From positions 60,154,001-60,218,000 of the forward strand of contig CM060989.1 in assembly GCA_030765065.1 (NCBI GenBank): a stretch of DNA of 64,000 nucleotides, in the 5' to 3' direction. Under the pieces are notes generated by a model. The model was not told the origin of the DNA. It saw nothing but the letters and a program-made list of their open reading frames with translations, and ran no database searches. The position numbers were made by a program, and so were the translations under genes. Of the stretch, positions 43,646 through 54,616 are shown piece by piece. The stretch is from Deroplatys truncata (taxonomy: Eukaryota > Arthropoda > Insecta > Mantodea > Mantidae). Numbering within the stretch: position 1 is the first letter of the stretch; each line of letters starts with the position of its first letter.

Positions 43646-44072
43646 GTGGCTTCCCTTATTCAGGGTGGAAAATGTTGGGTAACTGCATGATAAACAAAAA
43701 TTTCTATCGTTAATTTCCTCTTTATACAGTGATTCAAAAAAACATAGCAATTGCCCTGTAATTTGTAATTGTATACTATTGTAAAGTTTTATCCTGTTGT
43801 GAATTGAAATATTTCAGTATTATATTTTTCTTGTATATAAATCAGTAAACTATATACTGTGAAAGTAGCTATGAAATAAAAATTCTGCTTCTGGTTCTGT
43901 TTTAACTTATGGAAAAGTAAACAACATAGTGGGAACAAAATAATGATTTCATTACAAATATGTTTCTGAACACTAGAGATTTTACATTAGAAAAATGATA
44001 ATTTCAGTTATTTAAACTATTAAAAGTTATGTTAGATTACAGGAAAATGGATTTAACGTATGGTTTTTACAG

Positions 44073-44282
44073 ATCTTTGATAATATGCTGGAAGCATATA
44101 CAACTGTCTACCAAATGGCATCCGACTTTCTTAAGAAACTTGTGAAAAGATGCTGCAGTAACACAGCTAAAGCAGGTCTCAAAGCTATGTTTAAGAATTT
44201 TGTAGATGATCTTTTACTTATGTTCAACAAACCAGAGTGGTCAGGAGCAGATCTAACTTTGGAAATACTGTGTAAAGTTCTA
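44073..44282 (+). CDS. Nipped-B: Nipped-B/SCC2-like gene, exon f
   Basis: 210 bases, acceptor TTTTTACAG, donor TA|GTAAGT, phase 0 on both sides. MLEAYTTVYQMASDFLKKLV plus MFKNFVDDLLLMFNKPEWSG is the most recognisable segment of the gene: NIPBL has ..FLSIFLKKCG.. and LFENFVQDLLSTVNKPEWPA here. The NKPEW motif and following ADLTLEIL helix are intact. This exon anchors the family identification. Confidence 0.95.
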
Positions 44283-44363
44283 GTAAGTACCTTTGTATTA
44301 TTCACCTACTGGAAAAAAGTTGGAAATTAACATACAGTTAAGTATATTCCAGAGATAATATTA

Positions 44364-45654
44364 CGAGGGCAATCCCAGAAGTACCCGACCTGATGTATAG
44401 ATAGTGGTTGTTGTTTCAAACAAATGACTATGGTAAAAGTACCAACCTTATAAAGCTTAAGTGTGAAGTTTGATGATGCTACATCGTTTAGTAATTTTTT
44501 GGCAGCCATTAATAGTGAACGCTCTCAGCAAATTTGTAAACATGGATAAAACCGGTCATCGTTATGTGATACAATACTTTCATTTGAAAGTTCTTAGTCC
44601 AACTAATATTAAAGCTGAGCTAGATTCTACTCTGGGGGAGTCTGCTCCTTCGTTTACAACAGTAAAATATTGGGTGGCAGAGTTTAAGCGAGGCCATAGG
44701 AGTTGCCAAGATAAACATCGTAGTGGTCGACCATATGAGGTGACCACGCCAGAAATTGTGAAGAAAATCCACAAAATGGTATTGGATGACTGTCGACTGA
44801 GTGCACGAGCTAACAGACATTGTAGGCACTTCAAAAAGTGCTGTACATCGCATACTGACTGAAAATTTAGACATGAGAAAGTTATGCGCAAGATGGGTGC
44901 CGCGTTTACTCACAATGGAACAAAAGCAGCATCATGAAAATGTTTCAGCCGAGTGTTTGGCGATGTTTTGCTGCAATAAAGCTGAGTTCTTGTGTCGATT
45001 CATAACCTTGGATGAAACATGGGTCCATCACTTCACACCTCAGACAAAGGAACAGTCATAACAGTGGATTGAAAGGGGAGAATTGGTTCCAAAGAAGGTG
45101 AGACAGTTCCATTTGCAGGCAAGGTCATGGCGTCAGTTTTTTTGAATGTTTGTGGAATGATTTTCATTTATTATCTTCAAAAACGAAAAGCAATCAATGG
45201 TGAATATTATGCAAACTTATTGCAGCATTTGAAGGATGAAATCAAGCAAAAACGGCTGCATTTAGTGGAAAAGAAACTTTTGTTTCATTAAAACAATGCA
45301 CCAGTTCACAGATCCATTATCGCCATGGCCAAAATCATTGAGTTTAAGTTTGAATTGCTTACTCATGCGTCATATTTGTCAGATTTAGCCCTCTCTGAAT
45401 TATTTTCTATTTCCAGAGTTGAAGAAATAGCTTGGTGCTAAAAGATTTCCCTACAGTGAAGAGCTGGAGTCTGCATTTGATGGCTATTTTGCAGAACTCG
45501 ATGGTTCTCAGTATAAATAGGGTATCGAAGCTATTGAACATCGCTGGAAAAAGTGTATTGAGCTGAAAGAAGACTATGTAGAGAAATAAAGATGTTTTTT
45601 CCCAAAATTTTTGTGTTTTCTTTGTTAGGTCCGGTACTTCTGGGACAGCCCTCA
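44364..45654 (+). mobile_element. mariner element 3, inactive
   Basis: TA on both sides (44,362-63; 45,655-56). Ends CGAGGGCAATCCCAGAAGTA and, on the other strand, TGAGGGCTGTCCCAGAAGTA. The outermost CG at the right has decayed to CA. Confidence 0.9.
44542..45589 (+). pseudogene. mariner transposase pseudogene (element 3)
   Basis: From ATG 44,542: VIQYFHLKVLSPTNIKAELD, APSFTTVKYWVAEFKRG, SGRPYEVTTPEIVKKIHKMV, then a frameshift near 44,805 into HELTDIVGTSKSAVHRIL and CARWVPRLLT. The first catalytic motif reads LDETWVHHF (Leu in place of the usual Gly, Asp kept). A TAA at 45,059 follows the KEQS phrase; the rest is heavily broken, with the usual HDN motif reduced to an HxNNAP-like phrase near 45,290. 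It closes with KCIELKEDYVEK and TAA at 45,587. It is closest to element 4 (shared KIHKMVLDD, LDMRKL.ARWV.RLLT). Confidence 0.85.
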
Positions 45655-45794
45655 TATGAACCTTTTACGTTCACATTATTTTTTAACTGACTGATTGTGT
45701 TTTATTATAATAGGGTTTAAGAATGTTGGATATTGAAATTTTTTCCTTTTTATGGCAAGAACCTTCTCTGGCTCCTAATATGTAAAGATCTCAC

Positions 45795-46170
45795 TTAAAA
45801 ATAAAAGTGCATTTGTTAACTTTTTGTAATGGGAAAGAGATATACATTGAGAAGTGCAATAGGGATCAAGGAGAAGATATTGCATGGTTTAAACTGAGAG
45901 TTTGGAGGTTAAAAGGTCATGGGGAAGGGACAGAAGAAAGGATTTGCCCTATATACAGTGATAAAGAGACGCAATCCATATTTTATCAGAATGCAAAGGC
46001 ACAGATAACTGGAGGAAAGAGTTTATCCAAAATAAATGATTAAGATGGCAAAAATAGTAGTAATTTTCAAAAAGTCTTTGTAAACAATCTCAGTTTATTA
46101 ATTTAGAAGAGTTCTTATATAGAACTGTAAAAGTAGAAGTGAAAATAAATTTAAAGTTGTCCAGTTGAGA
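45795..46170 (+). mobile_element. LINE-B C-terminal fragment, copy 3
   Basis: A 78-codon frame reads CNRDQGEDIAWFKLRVWRLK then ERICPIYSDKETQS, the degraded zinc-knuckle region of LINE-B (second Cys changed to Tyr). Both ends are truncated. Confidence 0.6.
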
Positions 46171-46319
46171 TATCTACAACTGCTATTAGGCTTGTCTTTG
46201 AAGCAAATGAAACAACCTCATATACTTTAGTTTTGTTGTTCTGTGATACTAACATGGTAACAGTATTGTTGTTGCTAGTTTAAAGCATGTGACCAACCAA
46301 TCTGTATACTACTTGCTGT

Positions 46320-47036
46320 GTCAATATTACAGGTATATGCATTCAAATGTGTTTATCATACTCTGTACCTATTGAGACAATTAGCAAAATACGGAGATAC
46401 CAATATTCTTAAAGCAGCATACTATGGCATCATTTACCCACATCTAACATATTGTATTGAAATTTGGGGGGGACAAGTAAAACCAATATGGACAGATTAT
46501 TAAAAATACAAAAAAAAGTGCGTAAGAACTGTGTTCAACCTTCGGTTTCGGCAATCCTGCTGTGAAACATTTATAACACAAAACATCCTAACTGTAGTTT
46601 CACTGTATGTGTTTAAAACCATTATACTTGTTAAAAATAGAAAGCAATTTAACATACTCAATAAAGAACGATACGAGAAGAGCAAACGATTACCATAGGG
46701 TGAGCACAAATAAAAGTCAAACAAATAAGGACCCATATAAAATGGGAGCTATACTATATAATAAATTACCATCTGCAATTAAGAATACCAGAGATTCAAA
46801 ATTTAAAACTGTCCTAAAATCATTCCTGATAGAGAAATGCTATTACTGAATTATAATGGATGTGTGCACTTATGTAAATATTATTAAGTCAACTGTATTA
46901 ATCATTCGTGTTAGAGAAATGCTATTAGTGAATTATAATGGATATATGTACATATGTAAATATTATTAAGTAAATTGTATTGTATAGCTATAATTGACAG
47001 TGTCAGATGCTCTTGTAAGAGTCTATTGACTGCAAT
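46320..47036 (+). mobile_element. LINE-C 3' end
   Basis: Broken frames show LKAAYYGIIYPHLTYCIEIW, then FRQSCCETFITQNILTVVSL, then MGAILYNKLPSAIKNTRDSK and FLIEKCYY with a stop near 46,850: the terminal region of Jockey/CR1-type LINEs after the reverse transcriptase. An 82-bp tandem duplication (46,819-46,900 and 46,901-46,982) spans the stop codon and start of the 3' UTR. The element ends CTGCAATAAAG followed by TTG and TTA triplets. Confidence 0.75.
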
Positions 47037-47049
47037 AAAGTTGTTGTTG

Positions 47050-47113
<64 letters not shown>

Positions 47114-47114
47114 C
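47037..47114 (+). repeat. (TTG)n(TTA)n microsatellite at a LINE 3' end
   Basis: Four GTT/TTG triplets then a long TTA run continue directly from the LINE-C AATAAAG terminus. The minus-strand poly-Asn ORF here is an artefact of the run. Confidence 0.95.
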
Positions 47115-47818
47115 ATCAAAGAATGCACATATAATGATAAAGCAAGCAAAAGTCAATCCAGATTAATGAGGGCTTTATAAACAAGGTTCTTGTGTATATG
47201 TATTTGTAAATAAAAATATTTAAACTCATATTGTTGTGCTATTTTTAACTCCACCTTCATTAAGTTACTGTATGTTCAGATTTAAACTTGAAGTTTGCTC
47301 CATATAACTTTGCCCTGTATTTCTTAACAGTCATGTGCACTAGTCACTTCTCATGGGCTGCTGTTGTGGAATAGGTAGTACCTTATTTAATGTAATCATT
47401 TATCTTAATGTATTTGAAGATAAGTGTCAAATTTACATTTTCATAACCGTATAAATTAAGTACATTACATAATAGATTTAATGTATCTGGAATGCATGTA
47501 CATTCTTATTAACAAATAACTGGGACTTTTCCTTCGGTTTAAACCTGCCTCTCATAATGACAAAAGCACGTGAGTTAATCATGACAATGTGTTTATATTG
47601 CTTTTATCACCTCCTATTGCACTGCACACAGCTTGTTTGTCACCATTCTTAAGTATATGTTGCCAATCAGAGGAAAGTGGAAGGAAACATAGTGCAAGAG
47701 AATACACGTCTGCGGTGTAAGGTTATAAGAAACAGGATTTAATTAGTTTTATGTGTTTTATTTTACAAAGTACATATTGTGAATTGTTTGTAAATGTGTA
47801 TTGACTGTAATGTTTCAG
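47115..47818. other. intron sequence, unassigned
   Basis: No exon or element boundary is supported between the microsatellite and exon g. Confidence 0.4.
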
Positions 47819-47998
47819 ATATGCAATTTAGCAAGTCACAATAATGATTTATCAGCACGATTGTCATGTATGGATTATCTTGGAGTAATATTAGCCAGGA
47901 TGACAGGAGCAATAGTAACATCTCAGAGTAAGCTGAATTCTGTGGATGATTTTGTTCAGCAACACTGCAGCCAGGAAAGTTATGTACAAACAGAACTG
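47819..47998 (+). CDS. Nipped-B: Nipped-B/SCC2-like gene, exon g
   Basis: 180 bases, acceptor TGTTTCAG, donor TG|GTAAGC, phase 0 on both sides. NNDLSARLSCMDYLGVILAR matches the NIPBL stretch ..ALRVASLDYLGTVAARL.., a HEAT-type helix pair. The following linker (SKLNSVDDFVQQHC) is shorter and less charged than in known family members. Intron f-g is 3.5 kb. Confidence 0.9.
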
Positions 47999-48129
47999 GT
48001 AAGCTTGAGAAATTACACAGTAAGGAAACTGGCAGAAATAGTATTTATTGTGCTAAGACTCACTTATTCACCCTGGTCACTTATTCAGTAGACAATCACT
48101 ACAGTTTATTTACATTTTACAATCTCTTG

Positions 48130-48830
48130 TCACTAAATTATCTTGCTCCTTTTTTTTCAGTTTTTTTTTGTTTTTTTTTTCATGTGCCATTTCCACTTGT
48201 TTTTCACTTTTCATTTATTGATTACTTAACCATCACACATTCACTATAGTTTTCCATTCAAAGTATGATGCACTACCTCTTACTTTTCTCTTTCCACTGT
48301 CCAAAGCCACTTATTTTTTACTTTACACAAAAACTGTCCAATGCTTCTAGCGTCTTTGCATATCATTTCAATTATAAGTGTATTTCTAGCCTCCATGCTC
48401 CGGTTCTTAACCATGCAATAGATTCTCTCTCTTCTTTATTTACTATGTCTATATATTTTTCCCTACCCCATGTATTTTTCATTGGCCTATAATAAACTAA
48501 TGAGCTCTTTTCGGCAATCTCACTGAACATGATTTGTATTTCTATATCTTCCAGTCTTTTCCTTGCCTTTTTCCAAAAAAGTTTTACGTTATTTTCTCTC
48601 CTCCATATATCTCCTAACCCATTTTTCTCCAAAATATTCCGTAATTTACTTACCCATCCATCATTCGTTAAGCTTTTCTCTTGGTATTCAATACATTGTC
48701 TTAACACATTACTTTTTCCTAGATTTAAACTTCTGAACCAAAATTTCAAAGCTCTTTCCATTATCTTCCCCTTAGTTGGCACCCTGCCCATCTCTAATTG
48801 TGCTACCTGTCTTACAATTGACTTCGAGAG
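48130..48830 (-). mobile_element. LINE-B copy 4, 3' segment on the minus strand
   Basis: Minus-strand frame: AQLEMGRVPTKGKIMERALK, LRNILEKNGLGDIWRR, YIDIVNKEERESIAWLRTGA. These match the LINE-B ORF at 32,775 residue block by residue block (VELGRTRRKGVILER, EKIGMGDIWR, DYCNRAGKEAFAWMRTGA). The 3' side ends in an A-rich tail (T-rich on the plus strand near 48,150-48,180). Immediately to the right the sequence flips to LINE 5' sequence on the plus strand. Confidence 0.75.
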
Positions 48831-49117
48831 GACGGTTGTGTTGGGAAGGAGCTCGTGATTTTGAAGCAAGAAGCAGCTAAGTAACAATGGGTGTGGATAT
48901 AGCTGTGTATAGAGCGAGAATTGGGCAAATTTTGAGAATGAAATTCGCGGGAACAAGAGGAATACATTTTGGTGAAGAAATGGTTAATGTTTTGATTATT
49001 AGGAGTGTATTAACTATTCTACTAGTGATTGGAGGAGTGGAAGTGAATCCAGGCCCTACGGATATTCAAGAACTGTTGGCAGAAAGAAAGTTTAAATATC
49101 TTAAACGAAGAGCTTAT
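48831..49117 (+). mobile_element. LINE 5' segment with a 2A-like peptide, inverted relative to its 3' part
   Basis: A 5' UTR-like stretch leads to ATG 48,887. The frame begins MGVDIAVYRARIGQILRMKF, has a hydrophobic run (VLIIRSVLTILLVI) and then GGVEVNPGP at 49,031-49,057 (residues 49-57), followed by TDIQELLAERK and loss of homology. A hydrophobic stretch plus NPGP at the N-terminus is a known layout of non-LTR retrotransposon ORFs, where the 2A peptide causes ribosome skipping. The usual Asp of D-x-E-x-NPGP is Gly here, so activity is doubtful. Assignment to LINE-B rests on its junction with the LINE-B 3' segment. Confidence 0.65.
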
Positions 49118-50483
49118 ATCTGAATTTTTATTCTCCAGAATATGCTTTTACTTATTTTGATGTCATAACTAGACAGCAAGCATTGTAAAATAGGATATAG
49201 TGGGGGGGGGGTCAAGATTAAAAGAAACTTTGTTTTTGTTTGTCATAGTACAAAATTTCACTTATGTGTACAAGAAATACATACCTCTCTCCTTTATGAA
49301 CTTTCAGCATTTAACAATACTTCATCCTAAAGAGGCAGTATTTTTAACACTTAAATGATTTCAGTCTGATTATATAATATATAAATTCAGTAACAGCCCG
49401 CCTTAAAGCAATATGTGTATGTAACAATATATAAAAAGTGTATATTACAATCATTATATATGTTTATATTATTATATACATGTGTTATAATGTATATGAA
49501 TGTATTACGTAATTTAATAATGTAGGAGCTGTGAGAATAATAGGTTAAAAGTTGCTAACAATGAGGTAACCTTGAGGCAATAATGAATTTGAAAGTTTAA
49601 TGCTACTTGTGATTCTTGGAAGCAATAATGTAATTTTTGTGACAGTTTATAAAATAGCCAATCAACAACCAGAAAAAGCTTTAGTTAAATGAAGATATTC
49701 TATTGGAGTAGTATTAGCCGATCAGAAACTGAAATACAGCAAAATTTACAAATCTAGAAGTCAGTTGCTTGCAGACAGTGTTCCTAATCGGACTGAGATG
49801 CATCCTTGAGAAGTTTAATACGTATTCAGTGTGAGACAGAAATAGTTTACGTGTTAAAAAGTGCAAGTAATTAATAAAAAAAAATCTCACAGCTCTCTCT
49901 CTCTATATCAGTGAAGTGTTATTTAAATCATGTCAAGCATTAATAAATGGAGTGAAGTAAAATTATAATCTGTGTAAGCCTATATTCTCAGTCGCACCAC
50001 TCCCTGCAAAGACATTCATGTCTCTAAAAATAAATACTGACGAAGCCAAGGCAAACATAAATATACAATATTTAAAGAAACAGTCAAAATTACAAAGTTA
50101 ATATTTTTTAAACTTGGGGCAAAGGCCACTGGAAAGTACATTTGGGGCGAAGGCTACTGGAAACTTTTTACCATACGTGCGGTTGCTACTACTTCAAGTT
50201 CGGCTCCCCAACAGTCGAAATATAATACAACTCAACCTTCAATACAACCTACTTCAAGTTGATGCCCTAAGCTTGGTGCAAATAACGTAATTAATACATC
50301 AGCTTCTTCAAATTGGCTCCCAAAGCGTGGGGTAAACAATATAAACAACCAACTTCACTACTGTCACTTCATTCTAGTGATGCTGGAAAACATCTTCTTT
50401 AATGGATTACCCTGCTCTTTGTAGGACTTACATCCCCAAGGACTTAACAAGCCAATGCCTTCGGTCAGTAGCATGCCAAGAAA
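49118..50483. other. intron sequence with a possible small inverted-repeat element
   Basis: GAGCTGTGAGA (49,526-49,536) returns inverted as TCTCACAGCTC (49,885-49,895), which could mark a 370-bp MITE. A block at 50,110-50,350 repeats phrases such as GGGGC.AAGGC.ACTGGAAA and CTTCAA.TTG.... Neither is classified. Confidence 0.3.
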
Positions 50484-50740
50484 AAAATTAAGTTGAGTTT
50501 TATTTATGGACACTCTTTAGCTGCTATGGTCCTTAGCGTCCCATTCTATATTGGGCATGAAAGACCGGAAATTTTGCTCAGAGACCTCTTTATCAGGCTT
50601 CAGGTTCTTTTACGTGCCGTAAATCTATGACATGGGATGATCGGCTTCACTTCCCTCCCAAATGAAGCCATGCTAAGGATTTTTACACCCAAAAAAATCC
50701 ATTACCCTCTGTCTGGTTTGAACTCGTGACCCTGCGAACA
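50484..50740 (-). mobile_element. SINE-1, copy 3 (reverse strand)
   Basis: The tail TTGAGTTTTATTTATGG is at the left, followed by GTCCCATTCTATATTGGGC and GGTAATTTTGCTC-type body sequence in reverse; the head (GTTTGAAC B-box complement) is at the right, where the tRNA-like start is damaged. Confidence 0.75.
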
Positions 50741-50744
50741 TGGT

Positions 50745-51015
50745 AAGCCTGTCAAGGAGCAAGCAAACGTTGAATCATAGCATATCCAGGATGGGTGATC
50801 AGCCCAATGCCTGGTATGGCAGTGAAGAAGAAGGAAATGCAATGTAGTGATGAAAGGGATGATAGGAAAATTTGTGGATAAAATTACCAGCCCAGCACTC
50901 GCCTAGCAACCAAGAAAAACAAACCTTTGGACAGGCTGGTTGGCCTTGGCTGTTTGAACCCAGTACCTCCCAAATGCAAGTCACACACATTACCACAGCA
51001 CCATCTCACTTGCTT
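50745..51015 (-). mobile_element. SINE-2, copy 2 (reverse strand)
   Basis: The minus strand reads GAGATGGTGCTGTGGTAATG (A-box like) and GAGGTACTGGGTTCAAACAG (B-box like), with a body resembling the copy at 22,640 (GGAAAATTTGTGG versus AGAAAATTTGGGG on the plus strand). Confidence 0.55.
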
Positions 51016-52087
51016 GTTGGAAAATTGCATGGGAATATGACAAGGTAAATGGCATGCATACAAATCAGTTTTCTATTAGAACTCTAGACCTTTCTTTTAG
51101 CAGTTATGGTTTTCCTTTCCTTTTTGTTTACAAAAAAATGTTTTAAATAAATGCATTAGGTATTTATCATGGAGTACCTTCAAGACGATTTCAGCTTCTC
51201 TGAGATTATGTACAAGAAAGTGTGACTTGCAGTACTACAATCACAATAAAATATAGGATTCCATTTAACAGCATTTGGTTTAATTTGTGTTTAGTAATGG
51301 TTTTCTTTTTATGCTGGCCAATATGCTGGAGTAAATGAGTCAAATGAGAACTTCAATACACATTAAGTACCATACTCCAAATATAAATAGAGGGGAAAAA
51401 ATAACTTGCTTTTAGGCATACCTTATTTAGATTGTGGGGAGCACTTGATTACATGATGTCACTAATAATAGAATTAACATTTCAATTTGATTTGTAACAC
51501 TTATACATCACTATACAAATTTTATAACTACATTAAGTATAAATAATATTGTTTTAAAATATTTTTAGCTCTAACGTACTCTACTAAGAACTACAATTTA
51601 TTTACATACAAGTACACAATGTAATTATGTATTTATGACGTAATCTACATCCTAGAGTAGACTAGCTTTCTTTAAGCTGGTCTAGCTCACAATAGGGTCT
51701 GTAGATTGAGATATTATGTTATGTTATGTTACAGGTTTTACTGTATAAGGTTTTGGAAGTATAGTTTGTAGTTGAGTGAATAGAGAAAGTCATGTGACTG
51801 CAGCACATCAGATTTGTCTTAATTATCTCCTTGGTCATTAACATCTTTTTTGTACTCTAGCCTACCTCTAACCAAAAATGTTGCTGCAGTAATTGTTAAT
51901 AAGCTAGTTTTGCAAATAGTTTTCACTTTAGTTGGCATAAATACCCCTCCATTTTTAAGCAGTCATTGCTGGGTAGCAATGCGGAACTAACATTTGGAGT
52001 TTCAGCATGTTGCACATTACTACCCTGGTATGATTCCACCTTTAGATTCTGGTTTTATAATTATTTACTATTTTATTTTACTCTTAG
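51016..52087. other. intron sequence with an R1 3' remnant
   Basis: A short R1 3' end is visible at about 51,745-51,816 (AATAGAGAAAGTCATGTGAC, then CACATCAGATTTG). Otherwise nothing is supported. Confidence 0.45.
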
Positions 52088-52280
52088 GAAAAAATGGCAA
52101 GAGATCTCAACAGTGATGTACGTAGAATAATTTATTCACAAGATATTATTTTGAATTACTTAATTATGAAGAGCCATAATGACGCTGCAATGATTTATGC
52201 CAGCAATTTTATTATGTCCCACTGGTATCATGAAACATTTGTGCAGAAGAACACACCCAGTACTCCAAAATGTTCTAAAG
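52088..52280 (+). CDS. Nipped-B: Nipped-B/SCC2-like gene, exon h
   Basis: 193 bases, acceptor ACTCTTAG, donor AG|GTAGGA, phase 0 in and 1 out. ILNYLIMKSHNDAAMIYASN then FIMSHWYHETFVQK fits the NIPBL sequence ..LLDYLDEN...SRKFYIAQWFRD.., so the aromatic SHWY corresponds to the AQWF helix. The linker to exon i is short (NTPSTPKCSK), whereas canonical proteins carry a longer charged insertion here. The frame continues into the intron to 52,540, which could allow an alternative end, but the phase match with exon i supports splicing at 52,280. Confidence 0.88.
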
Positions 52281-53106
52281 GTAGGATATTGAAATATAAA
52301 CCATTATTGATGAATGAAAATGCAATGTTGTATAATCCAAGCTTGTTATTTTGGGAAGCAAGATTTTATGAAACCAGTGTTTCCTATTCGCAGAATATGA
52401 AAAAATTAGAAAGAGAAAAATTAGTGGAAAATAATCCCTTTGATTTGCCAAAAAGCACCAATGACAATGCTGCTGTTTGTTATATTGTTGGCAAAATTTA
52501 TATTGTACATAAACAATGGTTTCCACTTGGCAAACTGTAGAATACAAAATTATTTATCCTATGGCATAACCATGCTGACACACTGAAGTGCTTATGAGTT
52601 TGAGAGTGACTGATGATTAACTGGCTGCCTGCTGATTCCATTACACCTAATGCCCCAGCTAAGCATATTGTGGCCCCAGGGTGGGCATTGTATGTAACCA
52701 AACATTTAGAAGTAACTTTGAACCTTCCTCTATCCAGTGATATGTGACAAGAGTGTAGGTTTTACAGTTTGTCTGAAATAAATACTTGAAATATGCTCTT
52801 TCTTTTTAAAAAACCCTGTATATAAAAGTTTGGCAGTACTCCCATATCTATTAGTTGCTTGGAATCACTATACTCATATAACACACACATATTCATAACT
52901 ATTTTATTTCATAACACAAATATATACATCCTAAGACTTGTGTAACACAAATTAAGGTTGCAAATAACAAACAATGAAAAATATCACAATTATTTCAACC
53001 TATGTTCAGTATAAACAGTTAATACACAATAACCGTTACATTCAAGGCATTAGAGGGCCATTTCTGCTGTCAACATTCATAATCCGAACATAGTGGAAGG
53101 TATGGA
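52281..53106. other. intron sequence, unassigned
   Basis: No element boundary or exon is seen between exon h and the SINE-1 target site. Confidence 0.4.
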
Positions 53107-53121
53107 GTGCTGCCAATACCT

Positions 53122-53423
53122 AAAAATTAAATTAAATTGAGTTTTATTTACGGGAGCTCTTTAACTGCTATGATCTTTAACGTCCCATTCTATATTGGGT
53201 ATGAAAGACCAGAAATTCTGCTCAGAGGCCTTTTTATCAGGCTTGAGGTTCTTTTATGTGCTGTAAATCTACTACACGGGACCACTGGCTTTGCTTCCCT
53301 TCCAAAGGAAGCCATGCTAAGGATTTTTACACCCAAAAAAATCCATCACCCTAAGCCAGGTTTGAACCCATGACCTTGGGCACTTAGGCTAGTGTGGTAA
53401 CCACTACACCATGGAGGACAACT
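53122..53423 (-). mobile_element. SINE-1, copy 4, with 15-bp target duplication
   Basis: GTGCTGCCAATACCT flanks both sides (53,107-53,121 and 53,424-53,438). On the minus strand the head reads TCCTCCATGGTGTAGTGGTT, then the body (GGATTTTT.., CCTGATAAAAAGGC) and an AATTTAATTTAATTTTT tail at the left. Confidence 0.9.
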
Positions 53424-53438
53424 GTGCTGCCAATACCT

Positions 53439-54349
53439 GGGAATACCCTAAGCCGCAAAGCGTAGCCAAGAATCAGGGGCTCTAAGCCACAAAGCGTGGC
53501 CAAGGGATGTTTTTAAAAGAGAAGGGGTGGAGCAGTTCTAGGATTTGTGAAGCTAAACTCTGATGATCTTCATGTTGGCGATATTGGTTTAGCAACTTTT
53601 TGCCGATTGTTTTAGCGGCTGCAATCTCAAAATGGCGCTGGTTTCTGCTATGTAAGTCGTCGCTATAAAGGTTGGGCAGGTGGGTTAGATCATTTCATTC
53701 GAGCAACATCTAGTAATTAACTCCTTCCTTTAACATTCTGGGTTATTGTACATGCATTCCTTACTTGATTTGGCAAGTAATTTTGATTTAAAGCCTTAAT
53801 TGATAGATACGGGAGTAGTACCAAAAGTTTTAAATGTGGTTGCATACATGTATACAAATTTTACTAAATAGGTAACCTCAGAACTAGTTTCAAGGAATGT
53901 CTTCCTCATCATCATCTAACCGCAGCTGGACAGCTTGCCATAATTACAGCTCTCTATTTCTCCCTCTGTCACTGCTTATAAGAATTTTGAGAAGAGATTT
54001 TGGTCCATGGGGATCTGAAAGTTCATTAGCCTTGTTCGGTTTTTCCATAAAAATAATTTTTCTCCAACATTCAGTTCAGTGGATTTTTGTGTATGCTTAA
54101 TTAGTGTCACTGAGTTGACAATTTCATGTCCTTTTATCCAAAAATGTGCCACTACAGCTGACTTTTCCTCTTCTCTGGATTTGATGTTCCCAAGTTTTGT
54201 TTCTATGTTTTTGACCTATATAAAAACTTTCACAGTCCATACAACCTATCTTGTAAATCCCAGGTTGTTATGAGGGGATATTTTATCTTTTTGGTTAGCT
54301 CTATTTAGAAATTTTGTATTGAATTTATTTTCAGTAATGAGTGTTATTG
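53439..54349. other. intron sequence with a short tandem repeat
   Basis: CTAAGCCGCAAAGCGTAGCC and CTAAGCCACAAAGCGTGGCC form a two-unit tandem repeat at about 53,449-53,505. A TATAAAG (53,664) with TCATTT 28 bases later sits in a CpG-containing block of possible LTR or promoter origin. The rest is unassigned. Confidence 0.35.
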
Positions 54350-54616
54350 ACTAATTTTGAAGATTTAGAAGCTAGTAACAGTGATGTGTCATAATTTAAA
54401 ATAAAGAGAGTTGAGGGTTGTTACACTACATCAATATAATAGTGAGAACACCACTAACAGCACCAGAGAATACCACACACATCCCACAGACGATGACCGG
54501 CAAAATCAGATGAGGACATGCTGACGATGGGAACAAACCGTCTCCCGAAACGCGTTCAAGTAAGAATATTATAGTGATGTAGTGTAACAACCCTCAACTC
54601 TCTTTATTTTAAATGA
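54350..54616 (+). mobile_element. Penelope-like terminal unit with an intact hammerhead-like core
   Basis: Begins AGATTTAGAAGCTAGTAACA and ends CCTCAACTCTCTTTATTTTA, the same unit as at 19,358 and at both ends of element A. It includes a short stretch of the degenerate C-terminal coding region (ACCACACACATCCCACAGAC). Core: CTGACGA 54,521-54,527, stem GGGA.../TCTCCC, GAAA 54,547-54,550. Confidence 0.6.

Noticed and set aside
46911-47156. poly-Asn / poly-Leu ORFs on both strands
   Set aside because: They are products of the TTA repeat at the LINE-C 3' end.
52281-52540. Exon h read-through as a terminal exon
   Set aside because: The frame stays open to 52,540, but the phase and family match with exon i show that the main transcript splices at 52,280.
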